Below are positions 1-8,133 of a DNA stretch of 64,000 nucleotides, piece by piece. A program made the position numbers and the translations under genes. Position 1 is the stretch's first letter. Every line of letters starts with the position of its first letter. Source of the DNA: Cognatundibacterium jejuense. Its GTDB lineage: Bacteria > Pseudomonadota > Gammaproteobacteria > Burkholderiales > Burkholderiaceae_D. The notes under the pieces are model-generated. The model was not told the DNA's origin. It saw only the letters and a program-made list of their open reading frames with translations, and did no database searches. The stretch spans positions 1-64,000 of the forward strand of contig NZ_JACOFV010000011.1 of the NCBI RefSeq assembly GCF_014284255.1, given 5' to 3'.

Positions 1-34
1 CAACCAGTGTGAAAGTAGGTTATCGTCAGGCTCC
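1..34 (+). rRNA. rrf: 5S ribosomal RNA, 3' end only
   Basis: The first 34 bases match the conserved 3' end of proteobacterial 5S rRNA (GTGTGAAAGTAGGT then ATCGTCAGGCTCC), the strand that closes the molecule's terminal helix. The rest of the gene, and presumably the 16S-23S part of the rRNA operon, lies before the window. A terminator follows at once, as expected at the end of an rrn operon. Recognition is from the conserved motif only. Confidence 0.85.
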
Positions 35-43
35 AAATTGCAA

Positions 44-77
44 CCCCTCTCTGTGAAAACAGCGAGGGGTTTTGCTT
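44..77 (+). terminator. rRNA operon terminator
   Basis: CCCCTCTCT (44-52) pairs with AGCGAGGGG (61-69) with one mismatch around an 8-base loop, followed by the T-rich run TTTTGCTTTT. It lies 10 bases after the 5S rRNA end, so it is the likely intrinsic terminator of the rRNA operon. Confidence 0.8.
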
Positions 78-439
78 TTGTGATTCAGAAATTCTTCTAC
101 AATCACCAAGGTTATCAAATCCCATTCACCGTTCACCGTTCACCGTTCTTCGCCCCGCAATGACTCGCTCTTAAACTCTGCAATGTAGGACGGCTGCGAC
201 CGTCGATTTCAGTCCGCCTAAAACTACCGTACGGCTTGCACTTTAAAAGCCTAAATAAACTGCGGTCTTTTTTTATTGTTGCTACATTACTCAATGAATT
301 TTTATACATCATTCTGAAGTTTCAAATGAACATGGATAATTGATATAAATTATTCACCTGAAAATTGAATGCACAAATGTAAGGACGTAAACAGTCATGA
401 ACGCGTAACAAACCTATCATATAGTAGGCACATGTGAAA
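78..439. other. intergenic region upstream of the deoR-type gene
   Basis: No gene is visible. The stretch holds a short heptamer repeat (124-148), a small hairpin around 193-208 (GACGG/CCGTC), and an AT-rich part after about 290. A perfect inverted repeat ATAATT-N6-AATTAT at 336-353 lies about 90 bases before the regulator's start. It could be an operator or simply AT-rich promoter DNA; no convincing -35/-10 pair was assigned. Confidence 0.4.
124..148. repeat. heptamer tandem repeat (about 3.5 units)
   Basis: Consecutive 7-base units of the form (A/G)TTCACC run from 124 to 148, three full copies plus a partial one. It lies in non-coding DNA between the rRNA operon and the DeoR-type gene. Another 7-base tandem array is at 6362-6417, with a different unit. 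Confidence 0.75.
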
Positions 440-1300
440 ATGATTCACCATATGAACATGTCTAAAACGATTCCTTCTGATACATTTCCAATTCCTGTTC
501 GCAGTTCAATTGAACGCGGCGAGGCGATTGTCGAACTGGTGCGAACTGCAGGTTTTCAAAGCATAGAAAGTCTGGCGGCGCAATTTGATGTGACGCCACA
601 AACGATACGACGCGATGTCAATTTACTTTGTGATCATGGTATTTTGCGACGCCGTCACGGGGGCGTTGATGTTCCCAGCACCGGCGAAAATCTCGCCTAC
701 CCGATGCGCCAGGTTTTAAACATTGATGCTAAGCGAGCGATTGCCCGTCGGGTTGCGAAGGAAGTCCCTGAAGATGCCTCTTTGTTTTTTGGTATAGGAA
801 CAACGCCAGAGCAATGTGCACACGCATTGGTTGAACATACGCATCTGCGCGTCATGACTAACAATATTAATGTAGCTGTTGCCTTATCACCTAATCCTCA
901 GTGCGAAATTACTCTTGCTGGTGGTCGTATCCGCAATCTCGATCAAGATATGGTCTCCAGTGAGGCTCACAATTTCTTTGGCCGTTTTTCCGTCGATATA
1001 GGTATTTACGGTGTCGCTGGCGTCGCTGAAGATGGCACATTATTGGACTTCAGCAGTGACGAAGTCCATATGCGGACCGAATTGAGTACACACTGTCGTC
1101 AGCGATTCTTAGTCTTGGATCACAGTAAATTTGGACGCAGTGCGACAGTCCGTGGTGGCCACATTACGGATGCAACCGCTGTCTTTACCGACAAACCTAT
1201 TTCCATTGAGTTGGAAAAGCAATTGCACCAGGCAGGTGTTCGCTTAATTATTTGTTCCGACCCCGTTTTACCCCGTAACTTCAGGAGAAGTGGATTATGA
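440..1300 (+). CDS. DeoR/GlpR-family transcriptional regulator
   Basis: A sugar- or phosphate-ester-responsive repressor of the DeoR family. The N-terminal winged helix-turn-helix is clear (RGEAIVELVRTAGF, then TPQTIRRDVNLL and ILRRRHGG), followed by the DeoR sensor domain with its phosphosugar-isomerase-like fold (FFGIGTTPEQ, SHNFFGRF-like segment, DHSKFGR). Its stop overlaps the start of the solute-binding protein gene (ATGA at 1297-1300), so it is the first gene of the transport operon and probably its repressor. Candidate starts are GTG 434, ATG 440 and ATG 458; none has a strong ribosome-binding site, so the start is uncertain by up to 8 residues. By family, the inducer is likely a phosphorylated metabolite such as glycerol-3-phosphate (inference). 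Confidence 0.85.
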   Translation: MIHHMNMSKTIPSDTFPIPVRSSIERGEAIVELVRTAGFQSIESLAAQFDVTPQTIRRDVNLLCDHGILRRRHGGVDVPSTGENLAYPMRQVLNIDAKRAIARRVAKEVPEDASLFFGIGTTPEQCAHALVEHTHLRVMTNNINVAVALSPNPQCEITLAGGRIRNLDQDMVSSEAHNFFGRFSVDIGIYGVAGVAEDGTLLDFSSDEVHMRTELSTHCRQRFLVLDHSKFGRSATVRGGHITDATAVFTDKPISIELEKQLHQAGVRLIICSDPVLPRNFRRSGL

Positions 1301-2313
1301 AATTATTCAAGATGAAGCATGTTGTCGCCTCGTTTGCTTTGGGCTTGATCGCATTGAGTGGTAGTGTACAGGCGCAGAACCGCGCAATTTGCTATAACTG
1401 TCCGCCAGAATGGGCAGATTGGGGTACCCAATTAAAAACGATACAAATGCGTTTGGGCATACAAATTCCACCTGATAATAAAAATTCTGGCCAATCTATT
1501 ACTGCAATGATTGCGGAAAAAGCAAATCCCGTTGCTGACGTTGTTTATCTCGGTGGTATTGCTTCTGATCAGGCGCGTGAAGCCGGGATCATCACGCCAT
1601 ATAAACCAAAAAACTGGGATAAAATTCCCGCCGATTTAAAAGATCCGCAAGGTAACTGGTTCACCATTCACTCAGGCACTTTGGGCTTATTCATTAACAA
1701 AGCCGCCTTAGGTAAAAAGCCTGTTCCACAAAGCTGGTCGGATCTGCTTAAGCCAGAATACAAGGGCCTCGTCGGTTACCTTGATCCGACTTCTGCTGCT
1801 GTCGGGCAGGTCGGCGTGATGGCAGTCAATCTCGCCTTGGGCGGCACTTATGAAAACATTACTCCTGGTATCAATTTCTTTAAGGCGCTGGTCAAAAATC
1901 AGGCCATCGTTCCTAAGCAAACTTCTTATTCTCGAGTAATTAGCGGCGAAATTCCTATTCTGATTGATTACGATTTTAATGCGTATCGCGGTCAATATAC
2001 CGACAAAGCACCAGTCGTATTCGTGATTCCGAAAGAAGGCACCGTAGTTTTCCCTTACGTCATGGCGTTGGTAAAAAATAGTCCTAACCAAGAAAACGGT
2101 AAAAAAGTATTAGACTTTGTATTGTCTGACGAAAGCCAGCAAATGTGGGGCAATGCGTATTTGCGTCCGGTATTTGCGGAGAAGTTGTCAGCCGCAGCTA
2201 AGGCGAAATTTTTGCCTGACAGTGAATATGAACGTGCAAAACCTGTTGATTTGAAGAAGCTGGCAGCAGCACAAAATATGATCATTGAACGTTATAAGAA
2301 CGAAGCGAAATAA
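1297..2313 (+). CDS. ABC transporter periplasmic solute-binding protein (family 1)
   Basis: A periplasmic binding protein of the Fe(III)/putrescine/2-aminoethylphosphonate type, 338 residues. It has a signal peptide (basic start, hydrophobic core, cleavage near VQA-QN around residue 27) and two cysteines close to the mature N-terminus (ICYNCPPEW) that could form a disulfide. The start is supported by AGGAG about 10 bases upstream and a 4-base overlap with the regulator gene. It feeds the two permeases and ATPase downstream. The substrate cannot be read from sequence; the phosphodiesterase at the operon end suggests an organophosphate diester. A strong hairpin after the gene may raise its expression over the permeases. 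Confidence 0.85.
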   Translation: MKLFKMKHVVASFALGLIALSGSVQAQNRAICYNCPPEWADWGTQLKTIQMRLGIQIPPDNKNSGQSITAMIAEKANPVADVVYLGGIASDQAREAGIITPYKPKNWDKIPADLKDPQGNWFTIHSGTLGLFINKAALGKKPVPQSWSDLLKPEYKGLVGYLDPTSAAVGQVGVMAVNLALGGTYENITPGINFFKALVKNQAIVPKQTSYSRVISGEIPILIDYDFNAYRGQYTDKAPVVFVIPKEGTVVFPYVMALVKNSPNQENGKKVLDFVLSDESQQMWGNAYLRPVFAEKLSAAAKAKFLPDSEYERAKPVDLKKLAAAQNMIIERYKNEAK

Positions 2314-2337
2314 GGAAGTAATTCGGATCATATCAAT

Positions 2338-2370
2338 GCTCCAAAGCGCCTTATATTGGCGTTTTGGAGC
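2338..2370 (+). terminator. intra-operon hairpin after the binding-protein gene
   Basis: GCTCCAAAGCGCC (2338-2350) pairs over 13 bp, with one G-T pair, to GGCGTTTTGGAGC (2358-2370). There is no T-run, so it is more likely an mRNA-stabilising or attenuating hairpin than a full terminator. This is common after binding-protein genes, which need more copies than their permeases. Confidence 0.6.
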
Positions 2371-2449
2371 ATGAACTGCAACGCTATAGATGAAGTGATC
2401 ACCAACTGTTCCTTCATGTCATGCCCCCTGTTCTTTACATTCATCGCAA

Positions 2450-3268
2450 ATGCCTACTGAAACCCGTCGCCTGACATTATTATTACTTCCGACAGGAATA
2501 TTCTTTTCCGCGTTCTTTTTGCTGCCAATGGCCAAGCTATTTATGATTGGTGGTGGTGGGGTCAAAGGCTGGTCAGCATATACAGCTATTCTGACCGACA
2601 ACAATTATCTGAATTCTTTATTGACGACCTTAGGAGTTGGCCTAGCTACCACGATCGTCACGCTCATCATCAGCGGGATTAGCGGCGTCTTTTTGCAGCG
2701 TCATAAATTCCCAGGTAATGCCTTGTTGGTGAGTTTGCTGACTTTACCTTTAGCTTTTCCTGGCGTCGTAATTGGCTTCATGGTCATCATGCTGGCCGGG
2801 CGTCAGGGCATTATCGGCGATCTGAGTGAAGCTCTGGGGCATGATCGTTTGGTGTTCGCTTACTCTTTGTCTGGTTTGTTCATGGGCTATGTTTATTTCT
2901 CGGTGCCACGTACGATTTTGACCGTCATGGCGGCCGCTGAAAAACTTGATCCACGTTTAGAAGAGGCAGCTCGCTCACTAGGCGCATCACCATGGCGCGT
3001 TTTGGTTGACGTAATTATTCCGGGGCTGAAGCCTGCGATGATTTCTGCCGGTGCCATTTGCTTTGCGACAGCCGTTGGTGCGTTTGGTACGGCATTTACT
3101 TTGGCCTCAAGTATCGATGTGTTGCCGATGGTGATCTATACCGAATTTACAATGTCTGCTAATTTTGCGATGGCGTCCGCCCTTAGCTTTGTGTTGGGGG
3201 TTGTCACGTGGATCGTCCTCGCATTGGCACGTAGCGCAAGTAGTGCAACCGTCGCTGCTGCGGCATAA
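2450..3268 (+). CDS. ABC transporter permease, first subunit
   Basis: An inner-membrane permease of the binding-protein-dependent family, 272 residues. It has about six hydrophobic segments and the ATPase-docking EAA loop (EEAARSLGASPWRVLVDV), the coupling helix of this family. It would form a heterodimer with the next permease and work with the binding protein and ATPase of the operon. ATG 2450 is the natural start since the first transmembrane segment follows directly (LTLLLLPTGIFFSAFF); no strong ribosome-binding site is visible. The Fe(III)/spermidine-type permease set fits the type of binding protein. Confidence 0.85.
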   Translation: MPTETRRLTLLLLPTGIFFSAFFLLPMAKLFMIGGGGVKGWSAYTAILTDNNYLNSLLTTLGVGLATTIVTLIISGISGVFLQRHKFPGNALLVSLLTLPLAFPGVVIGFMVIMLAGRQGIIGDLSEALGHDRLVFAYSLSGLFMGYVYFSVPRTILTVMAAAEKLDPRLEEAARSLGASPWRVLVDVIIPGLKPAMISAGAICFATAVGAFGTAFTLASSIDVLPMVIYTEFTMSANFAMASALSFVLGVVTWIVLALARSASSATVAAAA

Positions 3269-3287
3269 GGCATGCAAGGAAAAAGTG

Positions 3288-4109
3288 ATGACAAGAAATA
3301 GAGTTTTATTTGTTTTGCAGTTGCTATTTACGCTGTTGGTTTGCGTATTTTTGATTGTACCAGTTGGCATGTCTATGCTTGCGGGTGTTACGACGAATTA
3401 TCAGGTGGGGCTGGAAAGCGGTCTGACTTTGCGTTGGGTATTGGAAGTTTGGGATGGTTATCGCGATACTTTATTCGCATCACTTGGACTATCAGTTGCG
3501 TGTTTGATCGTCACCTTGATTCTCGGTATTCCGACTGCCTATGTATTAGTGCGGACACAAAATCGCCTGAGTCGAATTATCGAAGAATTGCTGGTCTTGC
3601 CGATTGCGATTCCTGGTCTGGCAACCGCATTGGCATTGATTGTCACCTTTGGTGGAGTGCCCGGTTTTCGGACTTCCTGGTTATTTATTCTGGTCGGTCA
3701 CGTGCTGTTCACCTTGCCATTTATGGTGCGTTCCGTACTTGCTGTGATGCACGCTATTGACTTAAAAACCCTGGAAGAGGGTGCTGCTTCGTTGGGGGCA
3801 AACTTTGCACAACGTTTTGTCGATATCGTATTGCCTAACTGCCGTGCGGGCATACTTGCTGGTTCTCTAATGGTCGTCACCTTATCCGTTGGTGAATTTA
3901 ATATGACCTGGTTGTTGCATACGCCGCTGACCAAAACTTTACCTGTTGGTCTGGCGGATGCTTATGCCTCTTTGCGTTTTGAAATCGGCAGTGCCTACAC
4001 CTTGATTTTCTTTTTACTGATCACCCCTTTGTTATTGGCGATACAGGCTATCGGTAAAGCACGTGTTGTGCGCTTTGTACCTGAAGAACTCGCGACAGAA
4101 AGCAAATAA
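3288..4109 (+). CDS. ABC transporter permease, second subunit
   Basis: The second inner-membrane permease, 273 residues, with about six transmembrane segments and an EAA loop (LEEGAASLGANFAQRFVDIVL). ATG 3288 was chosen because AAGGA lies 8 bases upstream and a signal-anchor-like segment follows at once; an in-frame upstream start (3165) would run deep into the preceding gene. It starts 19 bases after the first permease and its stop overlaps the start of the ATPase gene by one base (TAATG), so the two are probably translationally coupled. Confidence 0.85.
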   Translation: MTRNRVLFVLQLLFTLLVCVFLIVPVGMSMLAGVTTNYQVGLESGLTLRWVLEVWDGYRDTLFASLGLSVACLIVTLILGIPTAYVLVRTQNRLSRIIEELLVLPIAIPGLATALALIVTFGGVPGFRTSWLFILVGHVLFTLPFMVRSVLAVMHAIDLKTLEEGAASLGANFAQRFVDIVLPNCRAGILAGSLMVVTLSVGEFNMTWLLHTPLTKTLPVGLADAYASLRFEIGSAYTLIFFLLITPLLLAIQAIGKARVVRFVPEELATESK

Positions 4110-5152
4110 TGGAAATGCAATCCTCTCTCTCTATTTCGCTGCAACAATGCAGTAAGACGTTTGCCGATGGTACTCGAGCACTGGAGCCAATTAGTCTTGA
4201 TATTCATGCTGGCGAAACTCTGGTATTACTCGGTCCGTCGGGCTGCGGCAAAACCACGACGTTGCGTATGATCGCAGGTCAGGAACAGCCAGATCAAGGT
4301 GGTAAAGTAATGTTTGACGGCGTCGATGTTACTGCATTGCCGATAGAAAAAAGAAACGTCGGCATGGTGTTCCAATCATATGCCTTATTCCCGAACATGA
4401 CTGTTGCCGAAAACATTGGTTATGGTTTAAAAATCCGCAAAATGCCATCAGCAGAAAGCAAGGCGCGTGTCGCTGAAATGCTGGCGATGATGCAAATTGA
4501 ACGTCTGGCAGATCGCCGTATTACGCAATTGTCGGGTGGTCAGTGTCAGCGTGTCGCACTGGCGCGGGCGATTGCGGTACGACCGCGTGCCTTATTGCTG
4601 GATGAACCCTTAACGGCACTCGATGCCAAACTACGTGATAGTCTGCGTCTCGAAATCGACGGCTTATTACGTCAGTTAAAAATCACCTCTGTCTATGTCA
4701 CACATGACCAGACTGAAGCAATGGCTTTGGGGGATCGTATCGTCGTCATGGAGCATGGCCGCATTGCGCAAATAGGTACACCGCGTGAAATTTATCAGAA
4801 ACCTGCGAATACCTTTGTTGCGGATTTCATTGGCATCATGAATCGTTTAAATGGCAAGATCCGTGACGGGATATTTTCTTGTAACGCGGGACAGTTGGCA
4901 TGGCAGCAGCCAGACACCGCCGCGCATTCGATTTTGTTCCGTCCGGAAGATATTAAAATCGCCGAAGCGCATGAGAATACTAGCTTACGCGGTACCGTCA
5001 ACACAGCTGTTTTCATGGGCGACCGTACGCGTATTCTAGTCGACGTCGGCGAGCCGCAACCACTGGTGATTGATAGTCATAGCCGCTACGATTTCAAAGC
5101 TGGCGATATGGTCGGATTGCACATTGATACGCGTGGCATTATCGTCTTATAG
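4109..5152 (+). CDS. ABC transporter ATP-binding protein (PotA/FbpC type)
   Basis: The ATPase that drives the importer, 347 residues. Visible motifs are Walker A GPSGCGKTT (residues 42-50), the Q-loop (VFQSYALFPNMT), signature LSGGQCQRVALARA, Walker B ALLLDEP and the switch histidine in YVTHDQTEA. A C-terminal TOBE-like regulatory domain follows (about 240-347, with FRPEDIKIAE), typical of the spermidine, iron and glycerol-3-phosphate importers. It overlaps the permease gene by one base and precedes the phosphodiesterase gene by 8 bases. Confidence 0.9.
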   Translation: MEMQSSLSISLQQCSKTFADGTRALEPISLDIHAGETLVLLGPSGCGKTTTLRMIAGQEQPDQGGKVMFDGVDVTALPIEKRNVGMVFQSYALFPNMTVAENIGYGLKIRKMPSAESKARVAEMLAMMQIERLADRRITQLSGGQCQRVALARAIAVRPRALLLDEPLTALDAKLRDSLRLEIDGLLRQLKITSVYVTHDQTEAMALGDRIVVMEHGRIAQIGTPREIYQKPANTFVADFIGIMNRLNGKIRDGIFSCNAGQLAWQQPDTAAHSILFRPEDIKIAEAHENTSLRGTVNTAVFMGDRTRILVDVGEPQPLVIDSHSRYDFKAGDMVGLHIDTRGIIVL

Positions 5153-5160
5153 GAGCCACT

Positions 5161-5979
5161 ATGTTAATCGCACAAATCAGCGACACCCATATCAAAATGC
5201 CTGGAAAGGTGGCGTATAACATCGTCGATACCGCTCAAATGCTACGTGACTGCGTTGCCCACATCATGCAGTTAAAAATTCAACCGGATCTTATTTTACT
5301 GACAGGGGATCTGGTTGATCTGGGGCGTGATGAAGAATACGACTATCTACGTAGCATACTTGCCCCGATCAGGCAGCGTATCATCGCTATTCCCGGTAAC
5401 CACGACGAACGTGATGCAATGCGTCGTGCTTTTAAAGATGCGAGCTATTTGCCTGCGAGCGGATTTTTACATTTTGCGATCAATGATGAATACCCTTTTC
5501 GCATCATTGGTCTCGATACTCTGATACCTTTCTCCGGTGGAGGCGAGTTGTGCCAGGAGAGGCTTGGGTGGTTAGACCAGACTTTACAACAGCAGCCTGA
5601 TGTACCTACCCTGATCATGATGCACCATCCGCCATTTTTAACTGGTATCGGGCATATGGATGATATTGGTTTGAAAGGCCGTGAGGAATTCGCTGAGATT
5701 ATGTCTCGCCACCCGCAGGTCAGTGCCATTTTATGTGGCCACTTACATCGCACGATTCACGCTCATGTTGGTGGTCGTCCGGCGATGACAAGCCCCAGTC
5801 CCGCGCATCAGATTGAGTTAGAAATTAACCCTTCAGCCCCAAGTCACTTCTGCATGGAACCACCAGGATATTTGCTGCACTGGTGGAACGACGGCCATTT
5901 AATCAGCCACACCGCGCTGATAGGCAATTACCCGGGGCCATTTCCATTTTTTGGAAATGATGGAAAATTGATTGATTGA
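5161..5979 (+). CDS. GpdQ/CpdA-type metallophosphodiesterase
   Basis: A binuclear metal phosphodiesterase of 272 residues with no signal peptide, so cytoplasmic. All metal-ligand motifs are visible and fall at the positions known for Enterobacter GpdQ: D8 and H10 (SDTH), D50 (TGDLVD), N80 (GNHDE), the HHPP histidine and GHLH. GpdQ hydrolyses glycerophosphodiesters; related CpdA hydrolyses cAMP. Being the last gene of an import operon, 8 bases after the ATPase, argues for cleaving an imported diester rather than cAMP. GGAG about 6 bases before ATG is a fair ribosome-binding site. The exact substrate is inference. Confidence 0.85.
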   Translation: MLIAQISDTHIKMPGKVAYNIVDTAQMLRDCVAHIMQLKIQPDLILLTGDLVDLGRDEEYDYLRSILAPIRQRIIAIPGNHDERDAMRRAFKDASYLPASGFLHFAINDEYPFRIIGLDTLIPFSGGGELCQERLGWLDQTLQQQPDVPTLIMMHHPPFLTGIGHMDDIGLKGREEFAEIMSRHPQVSAILCGHLHRTIHAHVGGRPAMTSPSPAHQIELEINPSAPSHFCMEPPGYLLHWWNDGHLISHTALIGNYPGPFPFFGNDGKLID

Positions 5980-5985
5980 ACCATC

Positions 5986-6014
5986 ACCCGGGCTTGCAAC
6001 CCGGGTTTTTATTT
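5986..6014 (+). terminator. terminator of the phosphodiester transport operon
   Basis: ACCCGGG (5986-5992) pairs with CCCGGGT (6000-6006) around a 7-base loop, followed by TTTTATTTTT. It starts 7 bases after the phosphodiesterase stop codon. Confidence 0.85.
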
Positions 6015-6266
6015 TTGTATCGCTTTTTATGTACATGGGGCGCTATTTTTCAACACCATCGAAATATAAAAAAGCATCTGCTTTCTTATTCGAGACATTT
6101 ATTAAAGCAAAGAAGGTAGTACAGATAGATTGTCTATCCCCAAGAAACGCACTAATATCAGTGTCCATGTCAAGAAATGAAGTGATGGCTCTCACTGTTC
6201 TAATGACAATCTAGACACTTCAACACTCAGCTAACTTGGCTGCTATGCCATTGGGAGAGTCGCATC

Positions 6267-6347
6267 ATGTCAAACGAAGTGATAGTCCAGGATATAACAC
6301 CGGTTGAAAACACTTCACAAGATGTTGCACTGAACTATCTTGCGTAA
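6267..6347 (+). CDS. possible 26-residue peptide
   Basis: ATG 6267 opens a 26-codon frame (starts MSNEVIVQDITP, ends ALNYLA, TAA at 6345-6347) with GGGAG 9-13 bases upstream, a plausible ribosome-binding site. It ends just before the heptamer repeat upstream of the thiolase gene. I do not recognise it. It could be a leader or small peptide, or chance. The surrounding 6015-6431 holds nothing else convincing. Confidence 0.25.
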   Translation: MSNEVIVQDITPVENTSQDVALNYLA

Positions 6348-6361
6348 TTCCTGGTTAATAA

Positions 6362-6417
6362 AAAATTCAAAATTCAAAATTCAAAATTCAAAATTCAAAA
6401 TTCAGATTTCAGATTTC
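6362..6417. repeat. heptamer tandem repeat upstream of thiolase
   Basis: Eight consecutive 7-base units: six AAAATTC (6362-6403) then two AGATTTC (6404-6417). The array ends 3 bases before AGGAGA and 14 bases before the thiolase ATG, so it sits in the leader or promoter region. Such short arrays can gain or lose units by slippage, which would change spacing in steps of 7 bases. Confidence 0.9.
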
Positions 6418-6431
6418 AGGAGACCAACATC

Positions 6432-7613
6432 ATGCGCGAAGCCGTCATCGTTTCAACAGCCCGTACCCCGCTCACGAAAGCACATCGAGGTGAATTCAAT
6501 ATTACCTCTGGTCCTGCACTCGCCGCGTTTGCTGTCGGTGCTGCGGTACAGCGCGCAGGGATTGATCCTGCGTTGATCGAAGATGCGATTATTGGTTGTG
6601 GCTACCCTGAAGGTACAACCGGTCGTAACATCGCACGTCAAACCATCATCCGCGCTGGACTGCCGATCAGCATTGCGGGCACAACGGTCAATCGCTTTTG
6701 TGCGTCTGGCTTGCAAGCCATTGCCGTGGCCGCTGGCCGCATCGTGGTCGACGGTGCGCCCGCGATGATCGCTGGTGGCGTCGAAAGTATTTCTCAGATA
6801 CGTACACGTGAGGACGGTGCATCTAGCCTTGATCCATGGATAATGGAACACAAACCAGATCTGTATTTATCCATGATAGAAACCGCAGACATTGTCGCCG
6901 CACGCTACGGCATCAGCCGCGAAGCGCAAGATATTTTTTCTGAACAAAGTCAGCGCAAAACTTCTGAAGCCCAAGCGGCTGGACGTTACCGCGACGAAAT
7001 CGTCGCCTGCAGTACCGTAATGGCAGTCACCGACAAGGCCACTGGCACCGTATCGCAACGCGCTGTGACGGTGGATGCGGATACATGCAATCGTCTCGAC
7101 ACCAATTTAGCGGGGCTGGCAAAACTGGCGCCGGTGCGCGGTGTCGAGCATTTCATTACGGCGGGAAACTCTTCTCAGTTATCAGATGGTGCGTCAGCCT
7201 GCGTGTTAATGGAAGCTAAAGAAGCGAATCGTGCCAACCTTACGCCATTGGGCGCGTTTCGTGGCATGGTCGTCGCTGGTTGTGAGCCCGATGAAATGGG
7301 TATCGGGCCTGTTTTTGCAGTACCAAAATTACTCGCTCGCCATGGCTTAAAAATGGATGACATCGGTTTGTGGGAACTCAACGAAGCGTTTGCGTCTCAG
7401 AGTATTTATTGTCAACAGCGTCTATGCATTCCAGATGAACGTCTGAATGTAAATGGCGGCGCGATCTCCATTGGTCATCCATTTGGCATGACGGGGGCAC
7501 GTCTGGCTGGTCATGTACTGATCGAAGGTCGTCGGCGGGGTATTAAATATGCGGTCGTTACGATGTGTATTGCGGGTGGTATGGGTGCCGCCGGCTTGTT
7601 TGAAATTTATTGA
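6432..7613 (+). CDS. acetyl-CoA acyltransferase (thiolase, FadA/FadI-like)
   Basis: Degradative thiolase, 393 residues, the usual family length. It splits 3-ketoacyl-CoA with CoA at the end of beta-oxidation. The catalytic residues are present: nucleophile C90 (NRFCASG), NEAFA, H349 ([16 protein letters not shown]) and C379 ([10 protein letters not shown]). The start at ATG 6432 has AGGAGA 12 bases upstream. A heptamer repeat lies directly before the ribosome-binding site. The acyl-CoA dehydrogenase gene that would normally be a partner is only a remnant immediately downstream (7625-7777), suggesting a once larger fatty-acid operon. Confidence 0.92.
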   Translation: MREAVIVSTARTPLTKAHRGEFNITSGPALAAFAVGAAVQRAGIDPALIEDAIIGCGYPEGTTGRNIARQTIIRAGLPISIAGTTVNRFCASGLQAIAVAAGRIVVDGAPAMIAGGVESISQIRTREDGASSLDPWIMEHKPDLYLSMIETADIVAARYGISREAQDIFSEQSQRKTSEAQAAGRYRDEIVACSTVMAVTDKATGTVSQRAVTVDADTCNRLDTNLAGLAKLAPVRGVEHFITAGNSSQLSDGASACVLMEAKEANRANLTPLGAFRGMVVAGCEPDEMGIGPVFAVPKLLARHGLKMDDIGLWELNEAFASQSIYCQQRLCIPDERLNVNGGAISIGHPFGMTGARLAGHVLIEGRRRGIKYAVVTMCIAGGMGAAGLFEIY

Positions 7614-7624
7614 GGTAAGACCAG

Positions 7625-7777
7625 AAGGATTTGAATTTTACCGCTGGGGAAGAAAATTTCCGCCAGGAAGTGTGTGCGTTTTTGCGTGTGAATCTGTCCT
7701 CACAATTGGCTGACAAAGTCGGTCAAGGTGAGCACTTATCCAAGACAGGCTTGGAACGATTGTATGTTTCAACGTAA
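7625..7777 (+). pseudogene. remnant of acyl-CoA dehydrogenase N-terminus
   Basis: From 7628 a frame of 49 codons reads DLNFTAGEENFRQEV, CAFLRVNLS and GQGEHLSK, matching the N-terminal helix region of acyl-CoA dehydrogenases (typically an M-D-L-x-F-x-x-E-E-x-x-F-R-x-E-V pattern). The expected ATG is AAG (7625-7627) and the frame stops at TAA 7775-7777, about 330 codons short of a full enzyme. Nothing downstream continues it. It starts 11 bases after the thiolase stop, so it was probably co-transcribed with it. Most likely a decayed gene. Confidence 0.7.
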
Positions 7778-8000
7778 ATTTAAACCGCAGCAAAGGGGGG
7801 AGTTTTTCAATTTACGGAATGTGACTTTGGCAATGAATGTCACTTGTCTCAAAGCGGTGGGTTACGCTAGAGGCGATCGAGAGGGGAGATTGATATATTA
7901 TTGAGGATTTGTGCGTTCTTGTTGATTGTTCGGTGATTGGTGGCGAAATTTACGGAATGACTGAAGTCGGGTTTCAGCCTCAGTGAAATAAGTTGCATTG
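7778..8000. other. non-coding stretch between gene remnant and tmRNA terminator
   Basis: No coding frame or RNA gene is evident. A 13-base direct repeat AATTTACGGAATG occurs at 7809-7821 and 7946-7958. The region may be residual DNA from loss of the acyl-CoA dehydrogenase body. Confidence 0.4.
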
Positions 8001-8030
8001 ATAATAAAAAAGCCCGCAATTGCGAGCTTT
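8001..8030 (-). terminator. terminator of ssrA (tmRNA)
   Basis: On the minus strand AAAGC/GCTTT flank a CGCAATTGCG hairpin (stem 8009-8030), followed by TTTTTTATTAT. It lies about 100 bases after the mature tmRNA 3' end and ends the ssrA transcript. Confidence 0.8.
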
Positions 8031-8133
8031 CTCTTGCTGTCATTTTGTTGACATTCTGGTATCAAAACGACCAGAAATAACCACGATTAATGATTATTTT
8101 AAAATCGTAAATTTTTGATTTTAAATCATATTC

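Noticed and set aside
5972-6214. 80-codon frame after the phosphodiesterase gene
   Set aside because: It runs through the operon terminator and has no protein-like pattern or ribosome-binding site.
6362-6417. CRISPR-like array
   Set aside because: The 7-, 12- and 14-base repeats in the window are contiguous with no unique spacers and no cas genes.
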